Source: Druceiella hillmani (lineage: Eukaryota; Arthropoda; Insecta; Lepidoptera; Hepialidae). From it: 64,000 bases of DNA. The position numbers and the translations under genes are program-made. The notes under the pieces are model-generated. The model did not search any database and was not told the origin of the DNA. It saw only the letters and a list, made by a program, of their open reading frames with translations. The stretch is from positions 1,940,501 to 2,004,500 of the forward strand of contig JAYKKI010000133.1 in assembly GCA_039881145.1 (NCBI GenBank). Reading direction: 5' to 3'. Position 1 is the stretch's first letter, and every line of letters starts with the position of its first letter. Shown piece after piece: positions 36,750 to 48,436 of this stretch.

Positions 36750-36935
36750 GGTGGTCGTGGCCGTGATGTATTAAGTTGATAACAAGGCATACGGCCTTTA
36801 ACGCGGAGCGCAACGAGGGAACCCGGTTTCGATTCCTGGCTGCTCATCGAGCGGGGCAGGATTGGCGTTCTGGTGGTTGACCGTAAGAGACCTACACAAT
36901 GGGGTAAGGCAACTCTTGAACAGGAGAAGCACCTA
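36750..36935 (+). mobile_element. tRNA-derived SINE
   Basis: A G+C-rich block begins GGTGGTCGTGGCCGTGATG, which includes an A-box-like TGGCCGTGATG. It contains GTTTCGATTCC (36826-36836), matching the RNA polymerase III B-box at 10 of 11 positions. The head ends cctggctgctcatcgagc and passes into a unique body (ggcaggattggcgttctggt ... acctacacaatggggtaagg) and an A-rich tail (cctaaaaaaagt). Internal promoter, unrelated body and A-rich end are the three parts of a tRNA-derived SINE. The A-to-B distance (about 68 bp) is longer than in a tRNA, so it is not a functional tRNA gene. Confidence 0.65.
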
Positions 36936-38554
36936 AAAAAAGTATTACTGAAACTAGCTCCATGATGGTTACGTATACATTTAGGGGTACATTATATTTC
37001 TGTTAAACTATTAAGAAATATTAATTTTTAACAACGTATTTCAACAAAGCTATATGGGTATTTAAAAAATTATAGGATCTAGAAAAATATTTTAGTTTTC
37101 TTGCAACCTTCCTGTAGGCTTCTAAAAACTTGTATTTTCATAATTTTAGGTGAGTTTAATCAATTTGAGTTTTTTCGAAAATTAAACGGGGTGGGATATT
37201 TTTACGGATATAAATAAATATATCATGGAAAATTAACTAATAATGATCATTTAAATTTCTTTTTAAGTATTTTTAAGTATTTCTATGTTAAGCACTTTCT
37301 GGAAAAAATGGTAATGACAAATAGAGTGAGTGATCTTGCAAGGGTTCCGTGTTTCCTTTTAAGGCACGAAAACTTAAAAAAAAAACAAAAATAAAACGGT
37401 CTTCTTTGTTTTTATAGAGATCTGAAGCTTTTCATTGCAAAAATCTATGCTAATAGGTAAATTTTAGAAACTACGAGGATAGGACACACAGACTAAACAC
37501 AAACACGGACATGATAACATCATATAGAGCCCGTGTTGAATTGCTGAAGTATAAAAAAAAATTTTAATAACACTAAAAAATTCGTAATGAAATTAAAATT
37601 TTTTCACATCATACGATTTTATTCTTTATTAATATATATTTAATTCTTACCACGTAATTCTTCTTTTCGAGCACAATAACCTACTACAAGTCTTTGCTAT
37701 TATGACAAGACGCTTCTTTCGGCGTTCTTTATGCAGAGATGACTTTTCCATTCTTTTATTCTTAGCTAAATTCTTTCAACTACCTTTAACCACCAATTTA
37801 GTGACATCCATGAAGCATGAAATTGACGGTTGGAACTAATTCTAGCCTCGGTAGCTTCCGATTTTTTTTATTTTATTTTATATTAGATAGCATAAGTTTT
37901 TTCACAGTGGATCAGTTACAGTGGAAGATTTGGGTGATTTTTGGAGCTCTATATAATATGTCTATGTCGATCTATACTACGTTATCCTGCGCTGGTTTAG
38001 AATTCAGCTCATGCTCTACGATTCTATTTGATTTTTACCACTCAAATTTGTAAAATAAGAATTGCGTATCTTAATTTAATATTCATATTGATTGTTTCCC
38101 TATTATGGAGGTAATATTAAAAACAAGTGTAATTAATGATAAAAGAAAGGATTGCAAACTTTTTGAGATTATAGAAGCGTTTTGGATTTATAACAAAATA
38201 CACCTATAGTTGTTAATTGTAGCTCTTTCCTTCTACCGGTTTTTATTTTTCAAACAAACAATTATTCCTGCCAAGGAAAGTACATTGAAAATGATAACGT
38301 GGCATAAAATGAGTTAGTATTTATATAAATTCGACTGTAATACCGACTCTGATAAAATTAGTACGTGTCTGGTAAATAAATAATAGAAAATAAATCAAAA
38401 CTGCGAAATGAACCCGATTAGTTAATCTCATTCGTATTCGATGTCAAATAATGTTATTAAACTCCACTTATTTACGAGCATAGCTAAAATGCTAGTTAAA
38501 TTACGTAGCTAGTTTTAATTTTATTGGAGGATGTCAAAGCAGAATATTCGTAAC
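36936..38554. other. AT-rich DNA, no supported gene
   Basis: A + strand frame at 37817-38053 (78 codons) is hydrophobic with several Trp and Cys but lacks a family signature. It could be a chance frame or part of a membrane-protein exon. Decayed interspersed repeats lie at about 37300-37385 and 37475-37555. Confidence 0.4.
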
Positions 38555-38765
38555 TTTACTGGCGGTACGTCGCGTTACCTTATCCATTTAATTAAGAGCG
38601 GGCGGCATTATTTCAATTACCAAGCACGTTTTCAATTTTAGCTTTTCTAAAATTATACAATAGTTAATGCTTTTTAACGAATACAAACTTTATGCGTGCG
38701 GAGAGTGAACGGATTTCGTTCAAGCATTGTGACGCCTAAAAGGAACGTGGCATTACGTTTTATGT
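38555..38765. promoter_or_regulatory. G+C-richer island with TAATTA cores
   Basis: CTGGCGGTACGTCGCGTTAC is followed by CATTTAATTAAGAGCGGGCG, TTTCAATTACCAAGCACG and, further on, gtgcggagagtgaacggatt. There is no open frame. Homeodomain-type ATTA cores next to a GC-box-like GGGCGG within AT-rich surroundings suggest a conserved regulatory element. This is inferred from composition only. Confidence 0.35.
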
Positions 38766-39715
38766 TTCTTTTATTGTGATAAATTCTATCAAATGGCAAA
38801 AAAAAATTTAATTTAATGGAGATGTTCCGAAAATAATTTTTTAGCATTTTTTAAATTATGTTTTACCCTATTAAGTGGACTATTACTTTTCATTTATTAT
38901 AATTCCAAAAAATAATTAATTGATTGCTCTTATTATGATTTTATATCGTATTTGCCCTAATTACATCATATCTAACTTAATTTATGTACTTTGTCATCCA
39001 TTGGCCTAATGAAGACAGGCCCTCAATATTACATTTATTAAAATAGAATTAGTCATTTAATATTTACTATGGAACAATATATAAAATGCATAAGCATGTA
39101 TTTATATATGTGTTGTCATATCGTTCTAAAAATACACCTGAAAACAGTAAAATTAGTTTTACTGAACCTTTATATTGAGAAAAATTAACGCAGTTTTTGT
39201 GGTAAATACCTCAAAAACAGTTTTAATTTTAAAAAAGTACTTTTTTCATAAGATATTGCAATTTTGAAATTACTGTTATGGTTAAGAAATTATCAATTTA
39301 AGTTAAAGTTTTATTCATTTTTTTAGCGCTCTTGTGGTATAAAAGAATATTTGTATATATTGTTGAGACCTAAGTCTTTGATTATTTTAAGAATAAGCTT
39401 TTTAATACGAATATAACTCGTAGTCGATTCGTTTAGTGGGATTTCGTACACACTAACAATAAAATTTTGCCTAATGTATCTTTAATTTTATGCAAAACTG
39501 TCATGTATGTTTTGAAAAAGTTAAAAATATTACATTTATGACTGCAGTCGTATATGGAATTCTAGTAATTACATTTCTCATATTTTGATGTTAACAGATA
39601 CTTAAGAAAACATAATTTTCGTGGACATTTTCGTCTACATCTCTATAATTATCATATATAAAATACTGAAATACTTCAATATTTTATGGTTGATAATTTT
39701 AGAGGTATGGTAAAT
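38766..39715. other. AT-rich DNA, no supported gene
   Basis: Nothing is recognised on either strand. Confidence 0.5.
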
Positions 39716-39889
39716 AGCAAAGATTAATTAGTATCTTTGCTAATAGCCCACCTAAAGATATTCTAATGTAACGAAAACTAGGTCGCGGTAAAGAACTTAA
39801 AGAAAGTAGAAATAATACTACATCACGTAGTTTCATTTAATTGTGAATAATGCATATCTTCAAAATTAATGCCAAATGTATTCAATATA
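39716..39889 (-). mobile_element. Foldback family FB-1, single-arm copy C
   Basis: Inner loop AGCAAAGATTAATTAGTATC (itself ending in the complementary ATCTTTGCT) leads into CTAATAGCCCACCTAAAGAT, GGTAAAGAACTTAAAGAAAG and ACATCACGTAGTTTCATTTA. It finishes with AATGCCAAATGTATTCAATA, the complement of the outer edge seen in copies A and B. Only the loop and right arm are present. Confidence 0.75.
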
Positions 39890-40584
39890 TAGCAATGACT
39901 TTTAGGTCTCATGAGTTTTAAAAAAATCACCATGTTTTCACGAATATGAACGTGAAAGTTGGTTATAGAAAAAAAGTTTTACATGAAAAATAGTCATTAA
40001 TTTTTAAAATTGTGCCTAAATATGTACGGATCTCCGGTGGTCCGTAAGGATTCAGACAAGATCTTTGCTTACTTAACTTGCACGATGTATTACCTAATAT
40101 ATATTACCTAGTGATACGAATGTGGGTTTAATGGCATCAGGTAAACAAATTGACTTGAATTTATTTTTAAACAAATCAGTCAGTGAAAAAATGTTCTAAA
40201 TGTTCCAGCAAAGTATGTATCTAGATTAATCTAAGATGAATTATCAAAAAAGAAAAATTTTTAAAAATTTCTTTGTTTACTTAGTGAATTTTTACATCAA
40301 AGTTTCCACATTTCCAAACAGTTTTCCTGCACTGCATATTTAGAGAATAACTTTAGAAAAGTATTAAATTTTATCATTCTTACATGGAAACGTTCAGCTC
40401 TTTTCTCCAATCTTCCAAAATAAAGGCTCTCAAAACGCGTAAAAATAAATGATCAGTGACAAGTAATTGATAATTTTAAAAATCGTCTATTTAAATATTA
40501 ATATATATAATCCTGTTGTATGTAAATATGCCGATTAACTAAAAGATAATTTTTTTGTTTAGCCCTTTTAATGCAGTGTAATTA
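39890..40584. other. AT-rich DNA, no supported gene
   Basis: Nothing is recognised on either strand. Confidence 0.5.
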
Positions 40585-40642
40585 AATAAATAAGAAAATT
40601 ACATTGGAATTACATAAATAAGAAGATAACATTGGAATTACA
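40585..40642. repeat. 28-bp tandem repeat, two units
   Basis: TAAGAAAATTACATTGGAAT plus TAC and TAAGAAGATAACATTGGAAT plus TAC, 28 bp apart. Confidence 0.85.
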
Positions 40643-43199
40643 TTTAACATGTTTAGTTTTTAAACTCCTTTTCAGTAATACTAAGCATCAGAGTTATATG
40701 TCTTCCTAATTTTTCAAGTACTGAATTTAACATGTTAAGATAATTCTAAATACTAGCAATTGATTTGAATTTTCAATTAATCCCTATAGAGCATGTTACA
40801 ATATTGTGACATAAGTACTCACGTATTTTGCACTCTCGGGGGATTAAATTACTTTGTTTATCTTGTATTAAAAGAAATCGAGACATAAAGACTACTAGCC
40901 AATCCTACTTTAGTTTTATTCGTTTTGGCTTCAATTGGTCATTGAATTGATATAAAACTGTCTATGAAAACGAAAAGAACCTATTTAGGAGAATTAATTT
41001 TTCAGTAAAACAAATAAAATACGTCGTTATTATTAGCTCTATTTAAAATATTTATGAAATTCTACATGAAATAAAATAACAAGGCCCAGGTTCCGCTAAA
41101 TAAGATAAGGTAAACTTTTTAATATATATATATTTACTTTCATTCCATTTATATCAGCCCAAGGAGGCAGTGAATTTCCATAAAATCAATGATTTGTTGA
41201 ATAGAAAAGTGATAAAATCAGTTTCGTCCACAAAATATTCAAACGGATTGGCATACAAATAAAAACACATTTGTTTTTATTGAGATTCTCACACCAGTAA
41301 TTTTTTTTCTAACTTTTTCACCATTTTACGTACAAACTGCTGTTCAGCTGTATACAATTTAGTTTCAGTTTATTTTCTTCTTTATATTTTTATTTACTTC
41401 ATGGATCATATTCGCAAAGGGTGAATAAAGTATTGAATTTAGCTGAGTGTACCTGCGACACCTTTGTGAAAGGAATCATATTTTTTAAATAATTTTGTGA
41501 GTTTTAACGAAAAAAAAATGTCCGAAGTTGCTGAAATAAATTTTTAGGTTAAGTTAGTTAGGTTAATGTAAATGTAAACTATTGCAACCAAATGAGATTG
41601 ACTTTAAGGAGACACGTTATATTTAGTTAAAAATTAACTTTTCAATTAATATTTTGAAAACATTTTTCATTTAATACTTGTGTGTAATTTGAAGAATTGC
41701 AAATTTAGTAAATCTTTGGTCGAAAACCATAATTTATACAATTTGAACTTTTATTCTAATCAGTATTAATAAGAGATTTACAGAAAATTCTTTGAAATTA
41801 CAAGCATTTTCCTTCCTCAGAAATTCCTTTGTTTTTCTTATATGTTTAGAAATAATCTAAATGGCAAGAGGAGTATTTATGATGAAAGCAAAAATAATTT
41901 TATGTAAGCTTAATATTCTATAATATTTTACTTCTAAAAACCGACGTTTAACGTAACTCTAAAAAATAGTTTTCATAAACAAAAGTCTTTGAATACATCG
42001 CACCCTTAATTGAATACTGACTTAGCTTAAAAATGTAGATTTCTGGGAAATTGCAAAAACGATCTTGCAGTTAGGACTTAGTCCACGTATTGACGGATAA
42101 AATCAAAAGTAATTATTAATTAAACATAATTACTTGTTTTCCATACTTATGATGGGTCATTGATTATATCGGAGTCAAAAAATTCCGTAATAAATTTCTA
42201 TCTATTTTTATAAAATATTTCAAGATATACCTCCTAAGTTAAGGCAGTTTCCTATAAAAAGTAAAACTAATAAGTTCAAATGCAAGTGGACTATTTAGTT
42301 TTAAGTTGTCTTTTATTTAATTTCATTAAATAGTTATAAAGACTCGTTGATTATTTAACCTGTATTTGATAGTTTAGTTAATACATTTTACGATTAAGTT
42401 ATTTTATTCAAATTATGAAACTATAAATAAACTGAAAATTTACGTTTTTACAACAATAAAAAAAAATTATATCAATATTTTAATATAGCTTCTTTTACGG
42501 ATAGGATAATGTTACAAAATTAACGAGCTTGACCAGCTGGTGATCAGTTTTTGTTTATGGATTAATTGCTCAATTCTCGTGTTGAATGTGGAAAAAAAAA
42601 CATTACTAAAATTGAATTAACACGTCTAAATTATAAAAGTTAGAACATTTTTCATTATTCAAGTTAGAAAATCTGCTTAATTTATAAATGTGTAACAAAA
42701 CAAACTTAAGTTGCGTTATCCAAGAAAATTGCTGTAAAAACTAAATAAATCCTTCTATAGTAAACACATATCAGTGTAGGTTATTCACTTTAATCTAAGT
42801 CTGTTACAAAATCGTCTACTATAAAACATAAAATAAACAATTCTATAGTAAGACCATTAACATTTAACTTTAAATAACGTTACTAACGTAACAAACACCA
42901 TTATTATAATCCATGTTAATCTTAAAGGAACTAACTTTTTAATAGATTATGACAATGAATATTTTTATAATTCACAGAGCCAAAACAATTATATATTTTT
43001 GTATGCATTTTTTAGATGGAATAATTAGAATTTAAGGTCACAACTGACTAAATTGTGATTTTGACCAATTTTAATATTACTGTTAAAATCAGTTGGGTTA
43101 GGGATTAGACAATAGAGTTACAAAAATTTTAATAGAAACTAGAGATCAAATTTTTTGACAATAACTCTCACAGATTTTTCTTTATATTCATCGACTACG
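40643..43199. other. AT-rich DNA, no supported gene
   Basis: No gene is recognised. TTAGGTTAAGTTAGTTAGGT at 41544-41563 resembles a degenerate run of the insect telomere unit TTAGG but is only about 23 bp long. Confidence 0.5.
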
Positions 43200-45040
43200 A
43201 TCTTGATTTTCTATGTAGGCATTGGTTACAAAAATTTTAAATAGAGGGAGCATTTTCTTCCTTTTTTTCGAAGCACATTTTCTGGCATTCCTTCTCTTTT
43301 TACGAAGTCGTAAAGAAAAATGAAATAGGTGCACTTTTCTAAACTCTTAATACCTTCGTGTCATTCCATAAAACGGTACTTCCATCTTTAGTTTTATTAA
43401 AGTTGGAACCCCAATCTTCATGAAATTTTTTTGTGTCTTAAAAATCAAACAAAGCCGACAAAGACTTTCTTGCCAGATTTTCTTTTGCATTTTTAATAGT
43501 TGTAAATGGCTATCTATTAATGGAGGGAATGTATTAGCCCGAGTTTCAGGTTTTTCGTAACCTTCTTTTCTATGAAGTTATAAATATTAACACCCTCATT
43601 TTAGGTGTAAAATTTAATTAGATATTTATTAGGTATCGATTCAATATTTAGATAGGTAAATGCTTAAAGGCAAAGTGCTACTACAAATTATTTTTATTCT
43701 GGCCGTAGCGATTGTCAGACTATCAAAAATCTTTCGTAAACAAGAACCAATTTTCGTCGGCGCTGCATTTAGCATAAGTTTCGTTCCAAAAGAAACAGTA
43801 TATATCATCATACGAGTGTTTCATTTGACCTTCAAGTTTTTTGTTTAAAAACTTGACTGTGAAATTATGACTATATAAATTTGATTTGTAGTAGAATCCT
43901 AAGGTATAGCTTGCATTTAAAATACAAAGAGTTTTTTCGAATTCTTTTCATCTATATTGCAACAGTCTTCGTGCTTCTTTGGGCGGCTCAAATTTTTTCT
44001 TCCAAATGGGCATAATACGATTCTTGGAGTGTTACTTCCTGTTCAGTTCTTGAATTGTTATATTGCAATTATAAATCGCACTGGTCTTTTCTCGGGCTGA
44101 AAAATGATGTATTATATTCTTCTGGAAATATTTTGGAAATTGTGCGATATTTTTTATTGTACTACGTTGTAACCTTTTCCTTGAACTTCTTAAAAGTCTT
44201 TGAAAAGATCAAAAATAATTTTCCCGCCATCGATGTATTCTCGAGTAATACGTTATCCCACGTAATGGGATTCAATTCTGGGTATGAATTATGTAATATT
44301 CTTCCATGAACTGTTCAATATCGATTAGTGTTGCTTCATCAGCCCTTATTTATTTGTTGTGCTCTCCTAATTCTCATCTCTTTTGTCTTTGACAATGCGT
44401 ATAACACGATCAGGTATATCCAATGTGCTTAAGAAAAATAATTTACAGACTCGCACCAATTTCGTATGTACTATAAAATGGAATGCTTTGTTGCATCTTT
44501 GCTTAAAAGGGTCTTGTGGTTACATCTTGGTGTTACATCGGATATACAAGACATAATAAACGATCTTTGAGCACTAACTAGGCCGAGATTCCAATACGCA
44601 TAAACATGATTGGTCTCTGATCAGCAGTTATCTTATCACAGCATGTGAGCCTATTTTTAACGCCACAGGATGATTTAAGAGAACGAGGTTGGACTGTCTT
44701 ATGTTTCTTGGGTAAGTATTTTTTTCCAGTATTTCTTAAATTTTTGCCTTATTCCGTTTCCAGCTTTATTCATTAAATTTACGTTTCTTTCTTCTTTAGT
44801 TTGTTTCTATTTCTTCTTCTCTTGGTGAAGTATTTCCGTGATTTCCTGAAAATTCTGTTGTTGCAGGTTCACTAATATTTGTTTGAATGGATCACTTTAC
44901 CTCAGATATTTTATTGTGCTTACCTAAATAAAGTTCACTTTTTCTTTGTTCTGCTTATAACATGATTTTCTATAGGAGCTATCATTAGAAGATCTTAAAG
45001 ATGATGAAGACGAGGAACAACTTGATAATGTTGACTAACG
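43200..45040 (-). pseudogene. Decayed transposon-borne protein gene (probable DUF7869-type family)
   Basis: The - strand carries, in order but in shifting frames, pieces of a large protein family widespread in insects, usually annotated as uncharacterised and apparently transposon-borne. A Ser-rich stretch (about 45030) and a basic segment GIRQKFKKYWKKILTQ (about 44770) come first. Then SLKSSCGVKNRLTCCDKITA (about 44690), matching the family's Cys-rich region, and LVRVCKLFFLSTLDIPDRVI (about 44450), matching its VRVCK.FFL.TL motif. Next is SARKDQCDL (about 44085). Finally SHNFTVKFL, then CFFWNETYAKCSADENW (43895-43715), matching the C-terminal HNFT...YC.LW.E....SA.E block. Numerous stops and frameshifts show it is dead. 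The family and the DUF7869 label for its C-terminal domain are from memory; a profile search would settle them. + strand frames here are shadows. Confidence 0.7.
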
Positions 45041-45082
45041 TGACGGAAATTCTGATATTAGCTTTTTCTTTTTTTTAGAACA

Positions 45083-45244
45083 TCATATGTTGGATCTTTT
45101 CAGATTTCGTATGTCTCTCATCAGAGCAATCGCGGACTTATATGGTATTGTGAAGGTGCTTTTCTTTGTTGACTGAATCAGATTTCGAAATTCAAAATAA
45201 TCCTGTACATTCGGGTAATGCCGATTTTCCGCCTTGTTTGTCAT
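45083..45244 (-). CDS. Small - strand open frame upstream of the decayed transposon gene
   Basis: ATG (complement of 45242-45244) to TGA (45083-45085), 53 residues. It starts MTNKAENRHYPNVQDYFEFR and contains KKSTFTIPYKSAIALMRDIR. Codon content is richer than chance frames nearby, and charged residues are evenly spread. It lies about 40 bp ahead of the Ser-rich start of the decayed - strand gene, so it may be an upstream piece of the same transposon. The family is not recognised. It is more likely part of the pseudogene than an independent gene. Confidence 0.25.
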   Translation of the reverse strand: MTNKAENRHYPNVQDYFEFRNLIQSTKKSTFTIPYKSAIALMRDIRNLKRSNI

Positions 45245-46306
45245 ATCAATTATCATATGCAACAGAAAAATACTACCTAATCCAGGTAATATTGAAATAA
45301 TAAAAAACCAAGAAATCTGATGTCAGTATTTTTAAAGTTACTTTAAATTATTACCATCTCATCAGTTGGAGGCATATATTTACCTTCTTTATCTTAAGTT
45401 GTCGTTTCCGGCGCCTGGCTTTAATACTGAACAAGCTCCATTATCTTTTTTGATCTATTGGATGAGATTGTCCCCTAAAACTTTGATAGTTACAAATAAG
45501 GCTCTCACTATAAACAATTTTTTGCATGTTTTGACTTACAATGACATAATATTATTCAAACACATAATAGTGACAGACAAAAAAAAATAACACATTACGT
45601 TAATTTTTTTTTTCAAATAAAGACTTAACTACTATTGCAGTTAGTAAGTAAGAATAACCTTTATTAGTAAAGTGACATAAGTTTGAATGACACAAAGTGT
45701 TACATTGAACAATAAATAGTTTTAAAAAGTAAACTGACCCAAATCATAATCTGCCACAAAAAAATAAACTACATTTTATAACAAAAACAAACATAAAACT
45801 AAATATTTTATGTAATATGTGAACAAAATTGATAGAAAATTGACCTACACTTTAATATGTCAGTATCAGATTACAAAATTTTATAAAACTTGCCTCAAAA
45901 TTTGACATAAAAACACTAAATAAGTCTTCGTTCGATACAAGATTGACAACCTCACTGCGAAAAATGTCTGACACAATCTGTCATAAGTAGCTGTTTGAGG
46001 GAAGCACGATGAGAGATCTCATAAAAGTGAAAGAGACGGATATATCGCTGGGACGCCAACAGTGCTAATTTCAAAATTATTTAAAAGGTAAATGATAGAT
46101 GGCGCTAATATAAGCGTGTGAACGTACAGAGTAACTTAACTTTGATTAAGTACTAATAGGTCAGTATTCCATTAAGAAACGGTGACATATTGGATATTAA
46201 CGCTATTGAAGACTTTAATAAAAAATATTGTATCTGTTGTAATTTACCTATAACCTAAAATTATTGGATAAATGTGATTTACCCTTGCGGGTATATGCTT
46301 TATTAT
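45245..46306. other. AT-rich DNA, possible transposon flank
   Basis: No gene is recognised. A G+C-richer patch at 45940-46130 (gggacgccaacagtgctaat, then gatagatggcgctaatataa) is reminiscent of DNA-transposon ends and may be the 5' flank of the decayed - strand element. No terminal repeat could be paired. Confidence 0.35.
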
Positions 46307-46451
46307 AGACTAGCGTGTGAGCCTCCAGTTTTTTGATAGAAGTAATTATAACTGGAGTAATTTTACGAGCAATACAGACTAGCGGTCTACCGTGCCAACC
46401 TTCAGTTACATCGATAGAAGTAATTATAACTGGAGTAATTTTACGAGCAAT
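46307..46451. repeat. Tandem duplication, 39-bp exact core
   Basis: GATAGAAGTAATTATAACTG continuing to TTTTACGAGCAAT is exact at 46335-46373 and 46413-46451. Each copy is preceded by AGACTAGCG (46307, 46376) and a diverged CCTYCAGTT segment. The period is 78 bp in the core and 69 bp at the leading motif. Confidence 0.9.
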
Positions 46452-47260
46452 TCACTTTTAATACGATTTTTAGGAAATAGAATGTTTTCCTCAAAAAATA
46501 ATTACATTTTCTTTTTATTATCATTTATTAACATATAAATATTTAAAAATAAAAAAGTATGCGCACTTATGCTTTTACCACAAATGTGATTAGTTTTTAC
46601 GGGTAAAAATCTTGTGTAACTGAATCAATGTTTTGATCAAATTAATTACCTTTAAGAAACTGAAAACAATTAGGGTATAATATTACATTTTGCAGAACTA
46701 GCCCTTATTTCATTGTCATTTTTGCATTAGCTCAAATGAAAATTTATTTAATAAGCCTTATAAATTAAAATTATGTAAAGATAATTATCCTTTTCAACTT
46801 GCACCTGTCCCAATGAGTTAATGAATTTTGTTTATTAATTAGATACATGAACCAAGCCGTTATAAAAAAGACTGCATTTATTTAATTAATACATATAAGC
46901 AAAAGAACAATTTTAAAAGTATAATCTTTTAGGTTACGTTTATTTTTTTAGTTGATCAATTTTTAATATTTCAGTGAAAGTAACGTCTCAAAAGATGTTT
47001 TTTTAGATTTTTCACACCGAAGGTTTGTGGTTTTATATTTATAACGAAGTAAGATCATATGTGCACACTGTACAAACAATTATATATTCTAATTGATGTT
47101 GCAGAGTAGTTTGCGTTCAAAAAATTAACCAAGATTCCATTTTGTTGTAATTAACTTTAGTTGGGGTTAGTTATCCATTTTATGCCTAATTTAAGTACAC
47201 TTGACCCAATACCTTAATGTAAAGATGTTTATAACAAACAATCTATAATAATGAGCAATA
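46452..47260. other. AT-rich unique DNA left of the palindrome
   Basis: No gene or repeat is recognised. The sequence runs without any visible mark into the left arm at 47261. Confidence 0.5.
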
Positions 47261-47894
47261 TAGATCGTAAAAATATTTAGACATGTTTAAAATTGTAAAA
47301 CATAATTCACACAATATACATCGTCTCTCTTGGCCTAAATCATTATTGCTCATTATTCATAGGTTCTCAATGGATATCATAAATTTTATATTGTTTTATT
47401 AGTATTTTTTGTTTGTTAAAAGCTTAAGTTAAAACAATCGAAACTTTCGTCCTTATAAAATTACTCGCCCCGTGGTTTTGGTCACCGAGAATTATCTTAA
47501 CTAGGCTGTTCCCACTTCACCTCTTGTAGTCACTGAACTCGTGTACTTCATTCTCCAAACGACATTGGTCATCAGAGCCATAGAAACAGTAATGCTCAAA
47601 ATAAGCAGTCAATAAATATATAAGCCGGTCTCTCTAACGTGCACTGTTAAAGCAGTTTTCCAATTTCTGTTATATTTTTTATCATTTCCGTGTTCTCACA
47701 ATATGCATCGTTATTACAAATAGCTGATAATATTAGTGAAAAGAAAAGCTTTTCGAAGAAAATAGTTTTACGAAATCAGACATGTAGTTTAAGAGAGTAG
47801 CGCGAACAAACAAAGAAACTTTTGCGTTTTTTTGCCGTTGCTTTTTTGTTCATATGTAAATATACATATGTATATTTACATATGATGTATATGG

Positions 47895-47920
47895 ATATAT
47901 ATATATATATATATATATAT
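47895..47920. repeat. (AT)13, left arm copy
   Basis: Twenty-six bases of AT lie between ATGG and AAACAATATTGC. The right-arm partner at 55061-55088 has fourteen units. This one-unit difference is the only indel found between arms. Confidence 0.95.
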
Positions 47921-48377
47921 AAACAATATTGCATATTCCTCGTAGTCTTTTCCTAGGTATGGCATTTTTGATACAAAAACGTTTTTGAAATTAAACCTGT
48001 GTTTCTAGACATAAGGACGAAAAATTTACTAGAGACATAGAGTAAATAATTTACTAGAGACAATTCAAACATATGAGCTTTATACACAGTTACGTTAAAA
48101 TTTCTGCTAAATTAGAAATATTTGAAAAAATATTTATAAACAAACATTTGAGACCAACGTGAACAAGGGAACATAGAAAAAATATACGCTCCCAAACAAT
48201 GTAAATTATCTTGCTACAGGTATCACTTTATTTCGTTAACAAATTGTTAAAAGCTGCATCCAGCGCATTAAGATTCTGTTATTATGTACACAAAAGTAGA
48301 CTCCATTTTAGAATGCCTTGTTATAATATACGTATAAATTAACGCAAAGATCTTAAAAATATTTCAATAATTCATAA

Positions 48378-48436
48378 CAGGAGCCCGGGGCTTGAACTTT
48401 CATTTTTTAAGCCAGTAGCGTGGTTTAGCCTTTTTC
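48378..48436 (-). repeat. tRNA-like / SINE fragment, left-arm copy
   Basis: The - strand reads GGCTAAACCACGCTACTGGC, then AGTTCAAGCCC (10 of 11 match to the Pol III B-box) and CCGGGCTCCTG. The T-arm-like AGTTCAAGCCCCGGGC could be a decayed tRNA or SINE head. No full cloverleaf is clear. Confidence 0.3.

Noticed and set aside
43660..44309. + strand frames of 62 and 84 codons that look like membrane proteins
   Set aside because: They are shadows of the decayed - strand transposon gene whose motifs read in order on the other strand.
47611..47660. TATATAAG as a core promoter inside the palindrome
   Set aside because: No initiator at the proper distance; the nearest candidates are 26 and 37 bases away. 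The next ATG opens only six codons.
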